NCBI GenBank assembly: GCA_002439095.1
Contig: DJOT01000019.1
Span: 71,541-135,540 of the forward strand
Source: Bacteroidales bacterium UBA6431
GTDB lineage: Bacteria; Bacteroidota; Bacteroidia; Bacteroidales; UBA932
Length of the DNA stretch: 64,000 bases
Reading direction: 5' to 3'
Below are positions 26,259-35,323 of the stretch, piece after piece. Within the stretch, counting starts at the first letter, position 1. Each line of letters opens with the position of its first letter. Position numbers and translations under genes: made by a program. The notes below the pieces were generated by a model. It searched no databases. It worked only from the letters and a program-made list of their open reading frames with translations, and was not told where the DNA came from.

Positions 26259-27773
26259 TTAATCCGTGGCACCCCAGCCGACAGTCTGGGTCAGTTTGCT
26301 GTTTCTGTTGAGCGCATCCTGGGAGACAGGGAACAAAAGAATATTCTTGTTCTTCTTTCCATACTCCGCAATTACCGGATTGCACTCATCGATTTTTCCA
26401 AGCCGTATCAGAGCCCACCAGATGACGCCTTCTTCCACAAACTCAATGGTATATTCTCTGACCAGAGCATCCAGAACGGCAGACTTTGACGCATCTTTAT
26501 AGAAACCCTCAACGCCATAAGCTCTCTTTGCCACAACGTTAAGTGATCTCAAAGCGCCAGCATAATCGCCCTCGCAGTATTTCAGTTCCGCGTCAAGCAT
26601 TATCGGGAGTGCATACCTATAATACAGAAGATCCACATCATAGATATAGTTCATGCTTCCCGGGGTGAATGCCGGGAGGAATTTGTTGACCCAAGTGATA
26701 TTGCCCCCGCCTACACCGTAATTTCCATGACCGTATATGCAATCCACTCTCGAGTCATTGTTTTCGTCTTTGCTTTTCTGCAGAAACTCCTGAAATTCAG
26801 GTGACAGATCAAGGAACTGACCGGCTATCGGCACTGGGGCGGACCAGTATTTGGAATCGACATCAGTATAATAAGGATACATGTTTCCGAAGTATGACGA
26901 ACTGAGATTACCGTCACCCTCATCGTTATTCAGCGCGAATATGACCTCTTCATTGACTTTGTTGGTACGGCTGAAGACTGATGCATAATCCGCCAATAGT
27001 TTTCCTCCGGTCAGGTCAAACCCCGCCAAAGCGTCCTTCGCCATCTTGAGGTATGACTCGCTCCCACCTTGTGTAGAATACATCCAAAGAGAGTATTCAG
27101 CCTTAAGTACATTCAAGGCATCTCTTGTAGCGTAATACTTGTTGCCACCCAAGAACTGTGCATATTTCTCCGCGCTCTCCAAATCTTTTTCCACTTGGGC
27201 ATAAACTTCAGCCTTGTCTGTCCTCTCCGGGTAAGTCTCAGGCTGGGACGGCGACTCTATCGGGACAAGCACAAGAGGCACATCCCCCCAGACCCTCGCA
27301 GCCCAGAAATAGCAGAAAGCACGTGCGAAAAATGCCTGCCCGTATGCGAAACCGGCCTCTTCCTCGCTCATCTTGATTTCCGGAGCATATTTCAGCACAG
27401 CATTGGCCTGATCTATTACTGTATAGAGCCTATTCCAGGAACAGGCAGGGGTGTCGGAAGTCATCGTGTTGTACAATACATCTGTGCAATCTTTTGTCGA
27501 AATGTCAGTCATCCTTGGAGTACTCCACATGTAGCTCCCGACTCTGACCTCCGCCCAGTAGAATACGCTTGTGTATCTGTTCTGGAAATTGTTGCGAAGC
27601 AGATAATATATGCCTTTAGTTGAAGTGGTCACGTCTTTGGCGTCCTTCCACATATTGCTTGCGCTCAATTTGTTGTCTTGTGTTATGTCCAGAGCGCCAT
27701 TACATGAGCCCGCAAGCAGCGAAACCACAAACACAGATAATACGAGTCCTATTTTTTTCATAAATCTTCTCAT
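26259..27773 (-). CDS. SusD/RagB-family outer-membrane glycan-binding lipoprotein
   Basis: A 504-aa lipoprotein with lipobox LLAGSC (Cys at about residue 24), then the SusD-like N-terminus and TPR scaffold (YGQAFFARAFCYFWAARVWGDVPLVLVP, typical SusD helices), and the C-terminal stretch RREYTIEF-like (VREYTIEFVEEGVIWWALIRLGK). It sits on the cell surface and hands glycans to its SusC partner. The SusC gene ends 9 nt upstream. No glycan can be named from the sequence. The ATG at 27773 (MRRFMKKIG) or the one four codons later both give a valid signal. Confidence 0.95.
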   Translation of the reverse strand: MRRFMKKIGLVLSVFVVSLLAGSCNGALDITQDNKLSASNMWKDAKDVTTSTKGIYYLLRNNFQNRYTSVFYWAEVRVGSYMWSTPRMTDISTKDCTDVLYNTMTSDTPACSWNRLYTVIDQANAVLKYAPEIKMSEEEAGFAYGQAFFARAFCYFWAARVWGDVPLVLVPIESPSQPETYPERTDKAEVYAQVEKDLESAEKYAQFLGGNKYYATRDALNVLKAEYSLWMYSTQGGSESYLKMAKDALAGFDLTGGKLLADYASVFSRTNKVNEEVIFALNNDEGDGNLSSSYFGNMYPYYTDVDSKYWSAPVPIAGQFLDLSPEFQEFLQKSKDENNDSRVDCIYGHGNYGVGGGNITWVNKFLPAFTPGSMNYIYDVDLLYYRYALPIMLDAELKYCEGDYAGALRSLNVVAKRAYGVEGFYKDASKSAVLDALVREYTIEFVEEGVIWWALIRLGKIDECNPVIAEYGKKNKNILLFPVSQDALNRNSKLTQTVGWGATD

Positions 27774-27782
27774 ACCGATTGA

Positions 27783-30700
27783 CTAGAAAGTAAGTTTCAC
27801 ATTGAAAAGGATTTTACGTGCAGCCGGCGCAATATTGGAATTGGAATTGTCTGCCGTATTGACAGCCGAGAACCAAGATCCGGAAGAAGAAGCACCTATG
27901 CCTATCTCAGGGCTGATAGTTCCCGTCACATTGTCCAGATAAGCCAAAGTATTGCCGCTGATGCCGACTGTAAGTTTTTGGATTTTCAACCCCTTGAGCC
28001 ATTTCTCTGGCAAGTCATAGCTGATTGACACATCTCTTATGCACAGGAAATCCCCCTTCTCGACACAAAAATCAGAAATTCTCTGGAAGTTGGAATTACC
28101 ATAATCGCAATCATTCGGAAGGAAACGGGCATACTTATAGTCTGCCTTACCAGGTTCCCAACAATCATAGACATCACGTACAATGTTTCCGTTGCAGGTT
28201 CCGTATGTATTCATGAACACTCTGGCTTTCATATAATTGACAATAGAGTGCCCAAGAGCAAAATCACAATACACGTTAAGGGTCAGACGCTTATACTTAA
28301 TGGTGTTGTTTATTCCGCCAGTATATTTCGGTAGGACACTGCCAAGTTCGAACATGTCCTCGGCGTTGATCATCTCTTCTCCGGTTGGAGTCAAAGCCGA
28401 ACCTGGGCGGTTGACCCATTCATAGTCTCCGACAGCTTTTCGGCCGGCAACCCTCTTGCCATCCTCTCTTCTGTAACCTTTAGACAAGGCATCATAATAG
28501 GCATTGTCGGCTTCTTCCTGAGATGTGATGATATGGTCGATTTTATATCCATATATCCTTCCGAGAGACTCTCCAACAGCAATGCCGCCAAATCTTTCTC
28601 CTGTCTGCGTAAGGGTATATCCGCCGATCCTCCATGCATCATTCCCGTCCAGATCCTTATATTTATAAGAGTCATCCAGAGAAAGAACCTTGTTTTTGTT
28701 GAAAGACCAGGTGATGTCTGTACCCCAGAAGAAATCTTTCTTGTCTATGTTCACTGTATGCAGAGCCAGTTCATATCCATAGAATCGGGCACTTCCCACA
28801 TTTGCCATGACAGAGTTAAAGGAGCCTGTATCAGGGAGCGTAACGTTGAAAAGCATATCTGTAGTGTGCTTGTTGTAATAATCGGCGGTCAATCGGATCC
28901 TGTCCTTCAGGAAATTGATATCAAAGCCGAGATCAAGCTGAGACGTACGTTCCCAAGTGAGGTCCCGGTTCTGCATGGATGATGCCACTGTGACGGTCGA
29001 ACCATCGTAACGACTTGAAGTAGAATACGCACCATAGGCATCATAAAGACCTATACCATTGTTGCCTGTATAGCCGTAGGATGCTCTTAACTTGAAGAAA
29101 TTGGCAACATCCTCCACCTTGTCCCACATCCTTTCCTCGGACACGATCCATCCGGCGGATACGGCCGGGAACCATCCCCACCTGTGGCCCGCAGCGAATT
29201 TTGACGAACCGTCCGCCCTGACAGTGAGGCCGAGCAGGTACTTATTCTTGAAGCCGTAATTCGCGCGGGCATAATATGAAACCAGAGCTTCTTGGGTATC
29301 ATTATTGCTGGCCGTGAAAACTGTTCCGGATGAGAGTGTAGGGACTTTGTCAGAAACCGCACCTGTAGACTTGGCGTAGAGATACCAGTCACGCCACCTC
29401 GAAAAATCGTATCCCGCCATCAAACTGATGTCGTGATCTCCGAAGACTTTGGCATAATTCATATATGCCGTAAAATTGTCTCTGATCTTTGACCATCTTT
29501 TTTCTTGTGTTCCATCACCCTTCCCCCTATAGTTCAGTTCTCCGTCAACCTCTACTTTCTGATACATGCTGTGTATTGTGTTGGTATTGTAAACACCATA
29601 TTGCGCATATAAGGAAAGGCCGTCGAGGATGTTCCACTTCAGACTGAAAGTACCGGCAAAGTTGTTCTTTATGTTCTCAAAGTCATAAGCCTTCTCCCAA
29701 TAATCAGGATCCTGAAACCATCCGCTGCCGTTTGTGATCTTACCGTCAGAAGTGTATTGCTTTCGAGTAGGCCCCATAAGCAATCCGCGTCCAAGAACAT
29801 TCCAGTTGGATCCATACATCTGATCCTGGTTTATCCTGGCATAATCAAATGTGGTGGATGCTTCCAGATTGTCCGTCACCTTGAAAGTCGTATTTGCATG
29901 CATTGACATGTGTTCATATCCGGTCATACGGACTACGCCTCCGTCATTGAGGTAACTTGCGGATGCCATATATGTAATCTTGTCACTTCCTCCATTGACT
30001 CCCACATAGTATTTCTGCCAAGGAGCTGTCCTGAACCACTTTTCTTGGCTGTCATACTCCTGATATATGATTGTCTTTGACGGGTCGATCGGATCTGCCA
30101 TGGAGAGCCATCCATCAGGGACGCTTTCTCCAGAATTAAGATACCTCGGAGAATAATTCGCCTGATCGGAGACGTTCCCGATTCCGGCGGCGCTGGTCCC
30201 GTTCAACACAGCCTGACCCTCATAGCCATCGACAAGCTGCGGACGAAGGTACTGGAGAAACTCGGTTCCATTCATAAAATTCCATTTGTCTACCGCGTTC
30301 TCGAAGCCGACAGTCGCATCGAACGTGATCTGTGGTCCTTTTGAAGGGCTGCCTTTCTTTGTCGTGACGAGTATTACTCCATTTGAAGCACGAGCCCCAT
30401 AGATACTTGCAGAAGCGGCATCCTTAAGTACTTCTATGGATTCAATATCATTCGGATCAAGATCACTCATGCTTCTGTTTACGCCATCCACAATGACTAT
30501 CGGGTCATTGCTCAAATTGACGGAGGAGCCTCCGCGGATGAGGAAACGTGGTTCCTGGCCAGGAATTGAATTATTGGATGCCGCATAAAGACCGGCGACC
30601 CTTCCCTTAAGCGACTCTCCTGCACTAGTCACAGGCTTTCCTTCAATCACATCGGACTTGACAGTAGTGATACTGGAAGTCAATGACTTCCGCGACTGGG

Positions 30701-31079
30701 AGCCATATCCGACGACGACAACCTCCTCCAGAAGGCTACGATCCTCTTTGAGAACTATATCCAATTTGCTGTCACCCTTAATTGTTATACTCCGGGAAAT
30801 GCAGCTCATAAACGAGATCTCAATCTGGGAGTCCCTGGTAACGTAAATCGAGAATCTGCCATCCAAATCCGTCATGACACCATTTGTCGTGTTCTTTTCC
30901 ACCACATAGGCTCCGACCAAAGGCTGGCCCGACTCATCCGTGACAATTCCGGAGACCATCACTCTTTCTGCTTCGTCAGCATAGGCCACAGGACTCACTG
31001 CGAAATCATCTGATGCCTTAAGCTCAAAATTGATCGGCATGGCAATGCAGACCGCTAAGGCTATTAACTTTAGTTTCAT
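27783..31079 (-). CDS. SusC/RagA-family TonB-dependent outer-membrane receptor
   Basis: A 1098-aa receptor with a signal peptide (LIALAVCIAMPINFELKASD). A carboxypeptidase-regulatory-like domain lies at about residues 40-112 (VSGIVTDESGQPLVGAYVVEKNTTNG), followed by the linker signature LEEVVVVGYGSQ at about 117-128. The TonB plug follows (GRVAGLYAASNNSIPGQEP, IVIVDGVNRSMSDLDPNDIESIEVLKDAASASIYGARASNGVILVTTKKG), then a long barrel ending in Phe. It imports glycans with the SusD protein encoded 9 nt downstream. A one-mismatch copy of the LacI-type operator lies 14 nt upstream of the ATG. Confidence 0.96.
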   Translation of the reverse strand: MKLKLIALAVCIAMPINFELKASDDFAVSPVAYADEAERVMVSGIVTDESGQPLVGAYVVEKNTTNGVMTDLDGRFSIYVTRDSQIEISFMSCISRSITIKGDSKLDIVLKEDRSLLEEVVVVGYGSQSRKSLTSSITTVKSDVIEGKPVTSAGESLKGRVAGLYAASNNSIPGQEPRFLIRGGSSVNLSNDPIVIVDGVNRSMSDLDPNDIESIEVLKDAASASIYGARASNGVILVTTKKGSPSKGPQITFDATVGFENAVDKWNFMNGTEFLQYLRPQLVDGYEGQAVLNGTSAAGIGNVSDQANYSPRYLNSGESVPDGWLSMADPIDPSKTIIYQEYDSQEKWFRTAPWQKYYVGVNGGSDKITYMASASYLNDGGVVRMTGYEHMSMHANTTFKVTDNLEASTTFDYARINQDQMYGSNWNVLGRGLLMGPTRKQYTSDGKITNGSGWFQDPDYWEKAYDFENIKNNFAGTFSLKWNILDGLSLYAQYGVYNTNTIHSMYQKVEVDGELNYRGKGDGTQEKRWSKIRDNFTAYMNYAKVFGDHDISLMAGYDFSRWRDWYLYAKSTGAVSDKVPTLSSGTVFTASNNDTQEALVSYYARANYGFKNKYLLGLTVRADGSSKFAAGHRWGWFPAVSAGWIVSEERMWDKVEDVANFFKLRASYGYTGNNGIGLYDAYGAYSTSSRYDGSTVTVASSMQNRDLTWERTSQLDLGFDINFLKDRIRLTADYYNKHTTDMLFNVTLPDTGSFNSVMANVGSARFYGYELALHTVNIDKKDFFWGTDITWSFNKNKVLSLDDSYKYKDLDGNDAWRIGGYTLTQTGERFGGIAVGESLGRIYGYKIDHIITSQEEADNAYYDALSKGYRREDGKRVAGRKAVGDYEWVNRPGSALTPTGEEMINAEDMFELGSVLPKYTGGINNTIKYKRLTLNVYCDFALGHSIVNYMKARVFMNTYGTCNGNIVRDVYDCWEPGKADYKYARFLPNDCDYGNSNFQRISDFCVEKGDFLCIRDVSISYDLPEKWLKGLKIQKLTVGISGNTLAYLDNVTGTISPEIGIGASSSGSWFSAVNTADNSNSNIAPAARKILFNVKLTF

Positions 31080-31092
31080 GGTTGTTAAATGA

Positions 31093-31106
31093 TTATATCG
31101 TTATAA
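31093..31106. promoter_or_regulatory. LacI-type operator upstream of susC
   Basis: TTATATCGTTATAA, differing at one base from the perfect 14-bp palindrome TTATAACGTTATAA found in the lacI promoter and before the FG-GAP gene. It lies in the 43-nt gap between fucI and susC, with a TTTG 5' of it on the coding strand, but I see no good -7 box between operator and ATG. It suggests that susCD respond to the same regulator through a second entry point in the locus. Confidence 0.55.
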
Positions 31107-31122
31107 TTCAAATGCAAAAAAA

Positions 31123-32895
31123 TCACCTGTACACCGGGCCGAAATTCTGGCATGCCCTGAAATCGGCGCATTCATCATCCATCCCGAATGCATCCCAGGC
31201 GCTAGGCCTGAAAATCTTGTCTTCCGGAACATTGTGCATACATACAGGTATCCTCAGCATAGAGGCGAGTGTTATCATCTCCGCCCCCACGTGTCCATAA
31301 CTGATAGCTCCATGGTTTGCGCCCCAATGCCTCATGACTGAATACACATCCTTGAACTTGCCAGACATCCCGTTTACACGCGGAGCAAAGAACGTCGTAG
31401 GCCAAGTCGGATCCGTCCTCTCATCAATAGCATGAAAGACCTCATCCGGAACATTCACAGCCCACCCTTCAGCTATCTGCAGCACAGGCCCCAACCCTTT
31501 GATCAAATTGATACGGCACATTGTCATAGGCATTTCTCCTCTTGTCAAGAAATGGCTTGACATGCCGCCACCCCTGAAATACTGCCTGTCGGCGGGCATC
31601 CACGAGGTATGCTCAAGACACGACTTCACATCTTTCTCTGTCACTTCCCAAAAACGCTTCATGACCGGAGTTCCTTCCGGAGTTTCCATTCTCCCTGTAG
31701 CATCAAGGGTTGTAGAACCCGAATTGATAAGATGTATGAAACCATCAGCAGCATGGCCGGTCAACTCATAGCCCGTCACTCGCTTGACAGCTTCGGGAGA
31801 CCAATATGTCCTTACATCTGAAAACATTTGGGCACGGTTCGTAAGCAGATTGAGAAATAACATTGTCACCCCGTTAAGCGTGTCATTTTCTGTGGCAAAA
31901 ACGTATGGGTGCCTTATCCCGTTCCAATCAAAAGAAGAATTCAGCATAGTCTCGGAAAAATCACCGTCAGGCATGAAGTCGGTCCATTGTCTCTGGCCCT
32001 GAAATCCTCCGGCTATAGCATTGTGCCCGCAAGCTTCCTCTTCAAAGCCCATCTCAGCAAGTTTAGGGTTGCCTATCATCAAGTCTCGGAAAATCATCGT
32101 CATCTTGACAATATACTCCCACACGTCATCCAGGTGCCTCCTGTCCATTCGAAGATCTTCCCTGTTGCGGTCCGAACCCTCGTGCGGCTTACAGTTTTTA
32201 CCAACCCAGTCCATTGCACGTCCGAACTCCTCTTTATCGTATATGCCAAGGCGAACACGGCGTTCTATTTCCGAACAGTCAACATACTCGTTTCTCATAC
32301 CAAGATAATCCTGAAAGAAATCAGGAACCGGTGTAGAGCCGGCAATGCCCATGGATACCGACCCGATAGACAGATACGACTTGCCCTTCATCTGCATCAC
32401 AGCGATGGCCGCCTTTCCCCACAACAGCAATTTTTCGCGCACATCATCCGTAATGGAATCATCGTCCTTGTCCTGAACATCCTTCCCATAGATTCCGAAA
32501 GCAGGCAACCCCTTCTGATTGTGCCCCGCAAGAGCTGCGGCAAGATAGACGGCCCCCGGACGCTCCGTCTTATTAAAGCCCCATATAGCCTTGGGCATCA
32601 GGGGATCCATGTCGATTGTCTCAGTGCCATAGCACCAGCATGGTGTAACGGAGATGACCGCTCCCACATTGTTGTCACGGAACTTCTCAGATGCCGCAGC
32701 CGCCTCGGCGACCCCGCCGATGGTCGTGTCCGCAATCACACATTCCACAGGAGCCCCGTCCGCATAAGCAAGACTTGACTCATAGAGATCCCTCACACTT
32801 TCGGCCATGCCCATCGTCATAGCCTCCAGTGACTCGCGGATTCCGCCGCGCCGCCCGTCTATGATGGGGCGTATCCCGATCTTAGGATGATTCAT
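31123..32895 (-). CDS. fucI: L-fucose isomerase (also D-arabinose isomerase)
   Basis: A 590-aa enzyme of the usual length, converting L-fucose to L-fuculose with Mn2+ as cofactor. The start MNHPKIGIRPIIDGRRGGIRE is typical. Glu336 (in FATEND), Asp360 (in FSDVRTYW) and His528 (in ANHGAISYGH) align with Glu337, Asp361 and His528 of E. coli FucI, the metal and catalytic residues. The ATG two codons upstream (32901) is equally possible. The gene is followed by susC after 43 nt and preceded by the SSS symporter. No fuculokinase or fuculose-phosphate aldolase lies nearby, so the rest of the pathway must be elsewhere or the real substrate is another sugar. Confidence 0.95.
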   Translation of the reverse strand: MNHPKIGIRPIIDGRRGGIRESLEAMTMGMAESVRDLYESSLAYADGAPVECVIADTTIGGVAEAAAASEKFRDNNVGAVISVTPCWCYGTETIDMDPLMPKAIWGFNKTERPGAVYLAAALAGHNQKGLPAFGIYGKDVQDKDDDSITDDVREKLLLWGKAAIAVMQMKGKSYLSIGSVSMGIAGSTPVPDFFQDYLGMRNEYVDCSEIERRVRLGIYDKEEFGRAMDWVGKNCKPHEGSDRNREDLRMDRRHLDDVWEYIVKMTMIFRDLMIGNPKLAEMGFEEEACGHNAIAGGFQGQRQWTDFMPDGDFSETMLNSSFDWNGIRHPYVFATENDTLNGVTMLFLNLLTNRAQMFSDVRTYWSPEAVKRVTGYELTGHAADGFIHLINSGSTTLDATGRMETPEGTPVMKRFWEVTEKDVKSCLEHTSWMPADRQYFRGGGMSSHFLTRGEMPMTMCRINLIKGLGPVLQIAEGWAVNVPDEVFHAIDERTDPTWPTTFFAPRVNGMSGKFKDVYSVMRHWGANHGAISYGHVGAEMITLASMLRIPVCMHNVPEDKIFRPSAWDAFGMDDECADFRACQNFGPVYR

Positions 32896-32929
32896 AACCA
32901 TTGATTACAAGTTTTAGATTGTTTATTGT

Positions 32930-34378
32930 TTATTGTTTTTTCTTGAATAACAGGGTCAATACAAATCCTACCACAAAAATCACGGTGGTGCCAAACACTA
33001 TCGTCATATATGAATGTATCTTGCAACTGAATACAGGCAAACTCATATAAGCTATCACAAGTAGCCCGCATGCCACAGCAATCAGAGAAGCGAGTCGTGA
33101 AGGTCTCTTGCAAACAAGTGCCAACAGAAACAGCCCCAGCATTCCCCCGCTGAAAATTGAAGACAATTTCCACCAGGCATCCAGAACACCATCAATTCTC
33201 TGCATGGCAAGCCCTATCGCTATGCCCAGCACACCGACAACAAAAGAAGTCATATACAGCACCTGCATGTTCCGCTTGCGGAAATCTCTCTTTCCTCCGG
33301 TGATATGTTCATAAAAATCAGTGAACACTATGGTGGCAGATGAATTGATGCTCGTAGCCACCGTGCTCATACCCGCAGAGAACAGGGATGCGATCACAAG
33401 GCCTGTGAGCCCGGTAGGCAATCCATGCACGATAAAATACGGAAACACCTTATCTCCGGCAACATCCGGAGGAAGAAGTCCTGGACGTGCGGTGTAGTAA
33501 GAATACAGGGCCGTACCTATATACACGAACACCATAGACACAGGGATGTACAGCAGGCCTCCGAAAATTGTACCCTTGACGGCCTCTCCAGTCGACTTCG
33601 CTGTCATATACCTCTGCACATAATTCTGATCGATGCCATAATTCTGGAGATTCATGAACAGACCATAAATGAGAACAACCCAGACAGTAGGCTCCTTAAG
33701 CGACGCGCTTATGCTGCCCAAACTGAACTTCTCGGCTGTCGCAATCCTGAAAACTTGTCCCGGACCCTCAGGCATGCTGAATGTCAGGATCAGCGCACAC
33801 GCAAGTGCGCCAATGATAAGTATTATCCCCTGTATGGCATCCGTCCAAACCACAGCCGACATTCCACCTATCACAGAATAAATCAACGTAAGCACGCCAG
33901 TGACTATTATTACAGTGCTAATATCCCACCCGAACATGGTATTTATAGGGATTGCCAGCAGAAGCAGAATTGAACCCACCCTGCAAACTTGTGTCAGAAG
34001 ATAACATACTGCCACATAACACCTTGCCCAATAGCCGTATTTATTCTCTATGAACTGATATGCCGAGACACTTCCGATTCCCCGGTACAAGGGGATGAAT
34101 ATCTTGGCTGCGAGCATCATGGCAATCGGGATAGTCAAGCTGAACACAAGTTGATTCCAGTTACCGGAATAAGACCCGCCAGGAAGTCCCAAGAAGCTGA
34201 TCGAGCTGACAAATGTAGCAAATATCGACATTCCGACAACCCAAGTCGGAACATTCCCGTCAGCTTTCGTGAATGCGGACGCGCCATTACGGCTTTTATG
34301 ATAGAATGTGCAGCCAAAAGCAACCACCCCTATCACAAAAACAAAAAAGACAATATAGTCAAGAACAGTCAGTTCCAT
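32930..34378 (-). CDS. Sodium:solute symporter (SSS family)
   Basis: A 482-aa membrane protein with about 13 hydrophobic segments and the SSSF family pattern: WVVGMSIFATFVSSISFLGLPGGSYSGNW early, then VSAYQFIENKYG, GGMSAVVWTDAIQGIILIIGA and SAGMSTVATSINSSATI. Symporters of this type import sugars, sialic acid or other small solutes with sodium. I chose the ATG at 34378; the in-frame TTG four codons upstream follows closely after the DapA-family stop. Its position between a lyase and fucose isomerase suggests that it carries the monosaccharide released by the locus. Confidence 0.9.
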   Translation of the reverse strand: MELTVLDYIVFFVFVIGVVAFGCTFYHKSRNGASAFTKADGNVPTWVVGMSIFATFVSSISFLGLPGGSYSGNWNQLVFSLTIPIAMMLAAKIFIPLYRGIGSVSAYQFIENKYGYWARCYVAVCYLLTQVCRVGSILLLLAIPINTMFGWDISTVIIVTGVLTLIYSVIGGMSAVVWTDAIQGIILIIGALACALILTFSMPEGPGQVFRIATAEKFSLGSISASLKEPTVWVVLIYGLFMNLQNYGIDQNYVQRYMTAKSTGEAVKGTIFGGLLYIPVSMVFVYIGTALYSYYTARPGLLPPDVAGDKVFPYFIVHGLPTGLTGLVIASLFSAGMSTVATSINSSATIVFTDFYEHITGGKRDFRKRNMQVLYMTSFVVGVLGIAIGLAMQRIDGVLDAWWKLSSIFSGGMLGLFLLALVCKRPSRLASLIAVACGLLVIAYMSLPVFSCKIHSYMTIVFGTTVIFVVGFVLTLLFKKKQ

Positions 34379-34392
34379 AATCCGCGCCAAGA

Positions 34393-35310
34393 TTATCTGA
34401 TATCCGTGAATCCCAGCCTTATCAGAGCCTTCCGAACCAGAACCCGCTCCGAAGGCTCAAATTCCCTGTACGGCCAGGCGATATATCCGCTGCACACCCC
34501 CAGCAAAGACAGAGAACACTTAAGCCCTTTCAGGTAGCTTGAGCCGTACTTTCCTATAGTATATAAGGATGTGCTTATGTCCATTATTCTTTCTTGTAGA
34601 TCTTTTACCCTCTTCAAGTCTCCACCTTCAGCAGCATTGAACATTTCCACATATAGCTCAGGGAACATATTGGCCCCTCCGTTCACGCCTCCGTCGGCAC
34701 CCATCAGGACACACTCTCCCGTCAATTCTTCCGGACCCACATACAAGGCAAAGTCGTCCCTTTTTCCAAGATGATGATACAGGGTCCGGAAATAGTTCAT
34801 GTTTGCCGAACTGTCTTTGAGCCCAGCGATGTTCGGATGTTCAGCAAGTTTAAGCACTGTGTTCACCTCAAGGAACGCCTTGACATGTGAAGGCATATTG
34901 TATAGATAAATCGGCAGCGGTGATGCATCAGCGAGTGCTGTAAAATACTCGCACAATTCCACCTGTGAGAGGGGGAAATAATATGGAGCCGCGGCAACTA
35001 CTCCGGCTGCACCGTTAGCTGCGGCAAACTTCGCCATGCTGATGCTCTCATCAAAAGAAGTGTCGGTTATCGCCACCAATACTGGCACCCTGCCGGCGAC
35101 CTGCCGGCAGACAGCACTGACGAAATCTCTTCTGAGAGCATACGTCAAGCTTTGCGCCTCACCAGTCGTCCCAAGAAGAAAAAGCCCATGCACTCCTCCG
35201 GAGATCATCCTCTCGACAAGACATACAATGCCCTCCATGTCAAGTTCATCATTACCCTTCAGCGGTGTCACCACAGGTGGAATTATGCCCCTTATTTTTT
35301 TCATTGTCAT
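34393..35310 (-). CDS. DapA/NanA-family aldolase-lyase
   Basis: A 305-aa TIM-barrel class I aldolase. The Schiff-base Lys is at about residue 165 in IAGLKDSS, the proton-relay Tyr at about 136 in YLYNMPS, and the pyruvate-carboxylate loop is GTTGEAQSL at about 47-55. The family includes dihydrodipicolinate synthase, N-acetylneuraminate lyase and keto-deoxy sugar acid aldolases. The GTTGE loop is shared by all of them, so the substrate cannot be fixed. Placement beside a sugar symporter and fucose isomerase argues for a sugar-acid or sialic-acid substrate over lysine synthesis. A second ATG two codons in (35304) could be the start. Confidence 0.85.
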   Translation of the reverse strand: MTMKKIRGIIPPVVTPLKGNDELDMEGIVCLVERMISGGVHGLFLLGTTGEAQSLTYALRRDFVSAVCRQVAGRVPVLVAITDTSFDESISMAKFAAANGAAGVVAAAPYYFPLSQVELCEYFTALADASPLPIYLYNMPSHVKAFLEVNTVLKLAEHPNIAGLKDSSANMNYFRTLYHHLGKRDDFALYVGPEELTGECVLMGADGGVNGGANMFPELYVEMFNAAEGGDLKRVKDLQERIMDISTSLYTIGKYGSSYLKGLKCSLSLLGVCSGYIAWPYREFEPSERVLVRKALIRLGFTDIR

Positions 35311-35323
35311 AATCTGATTGTTT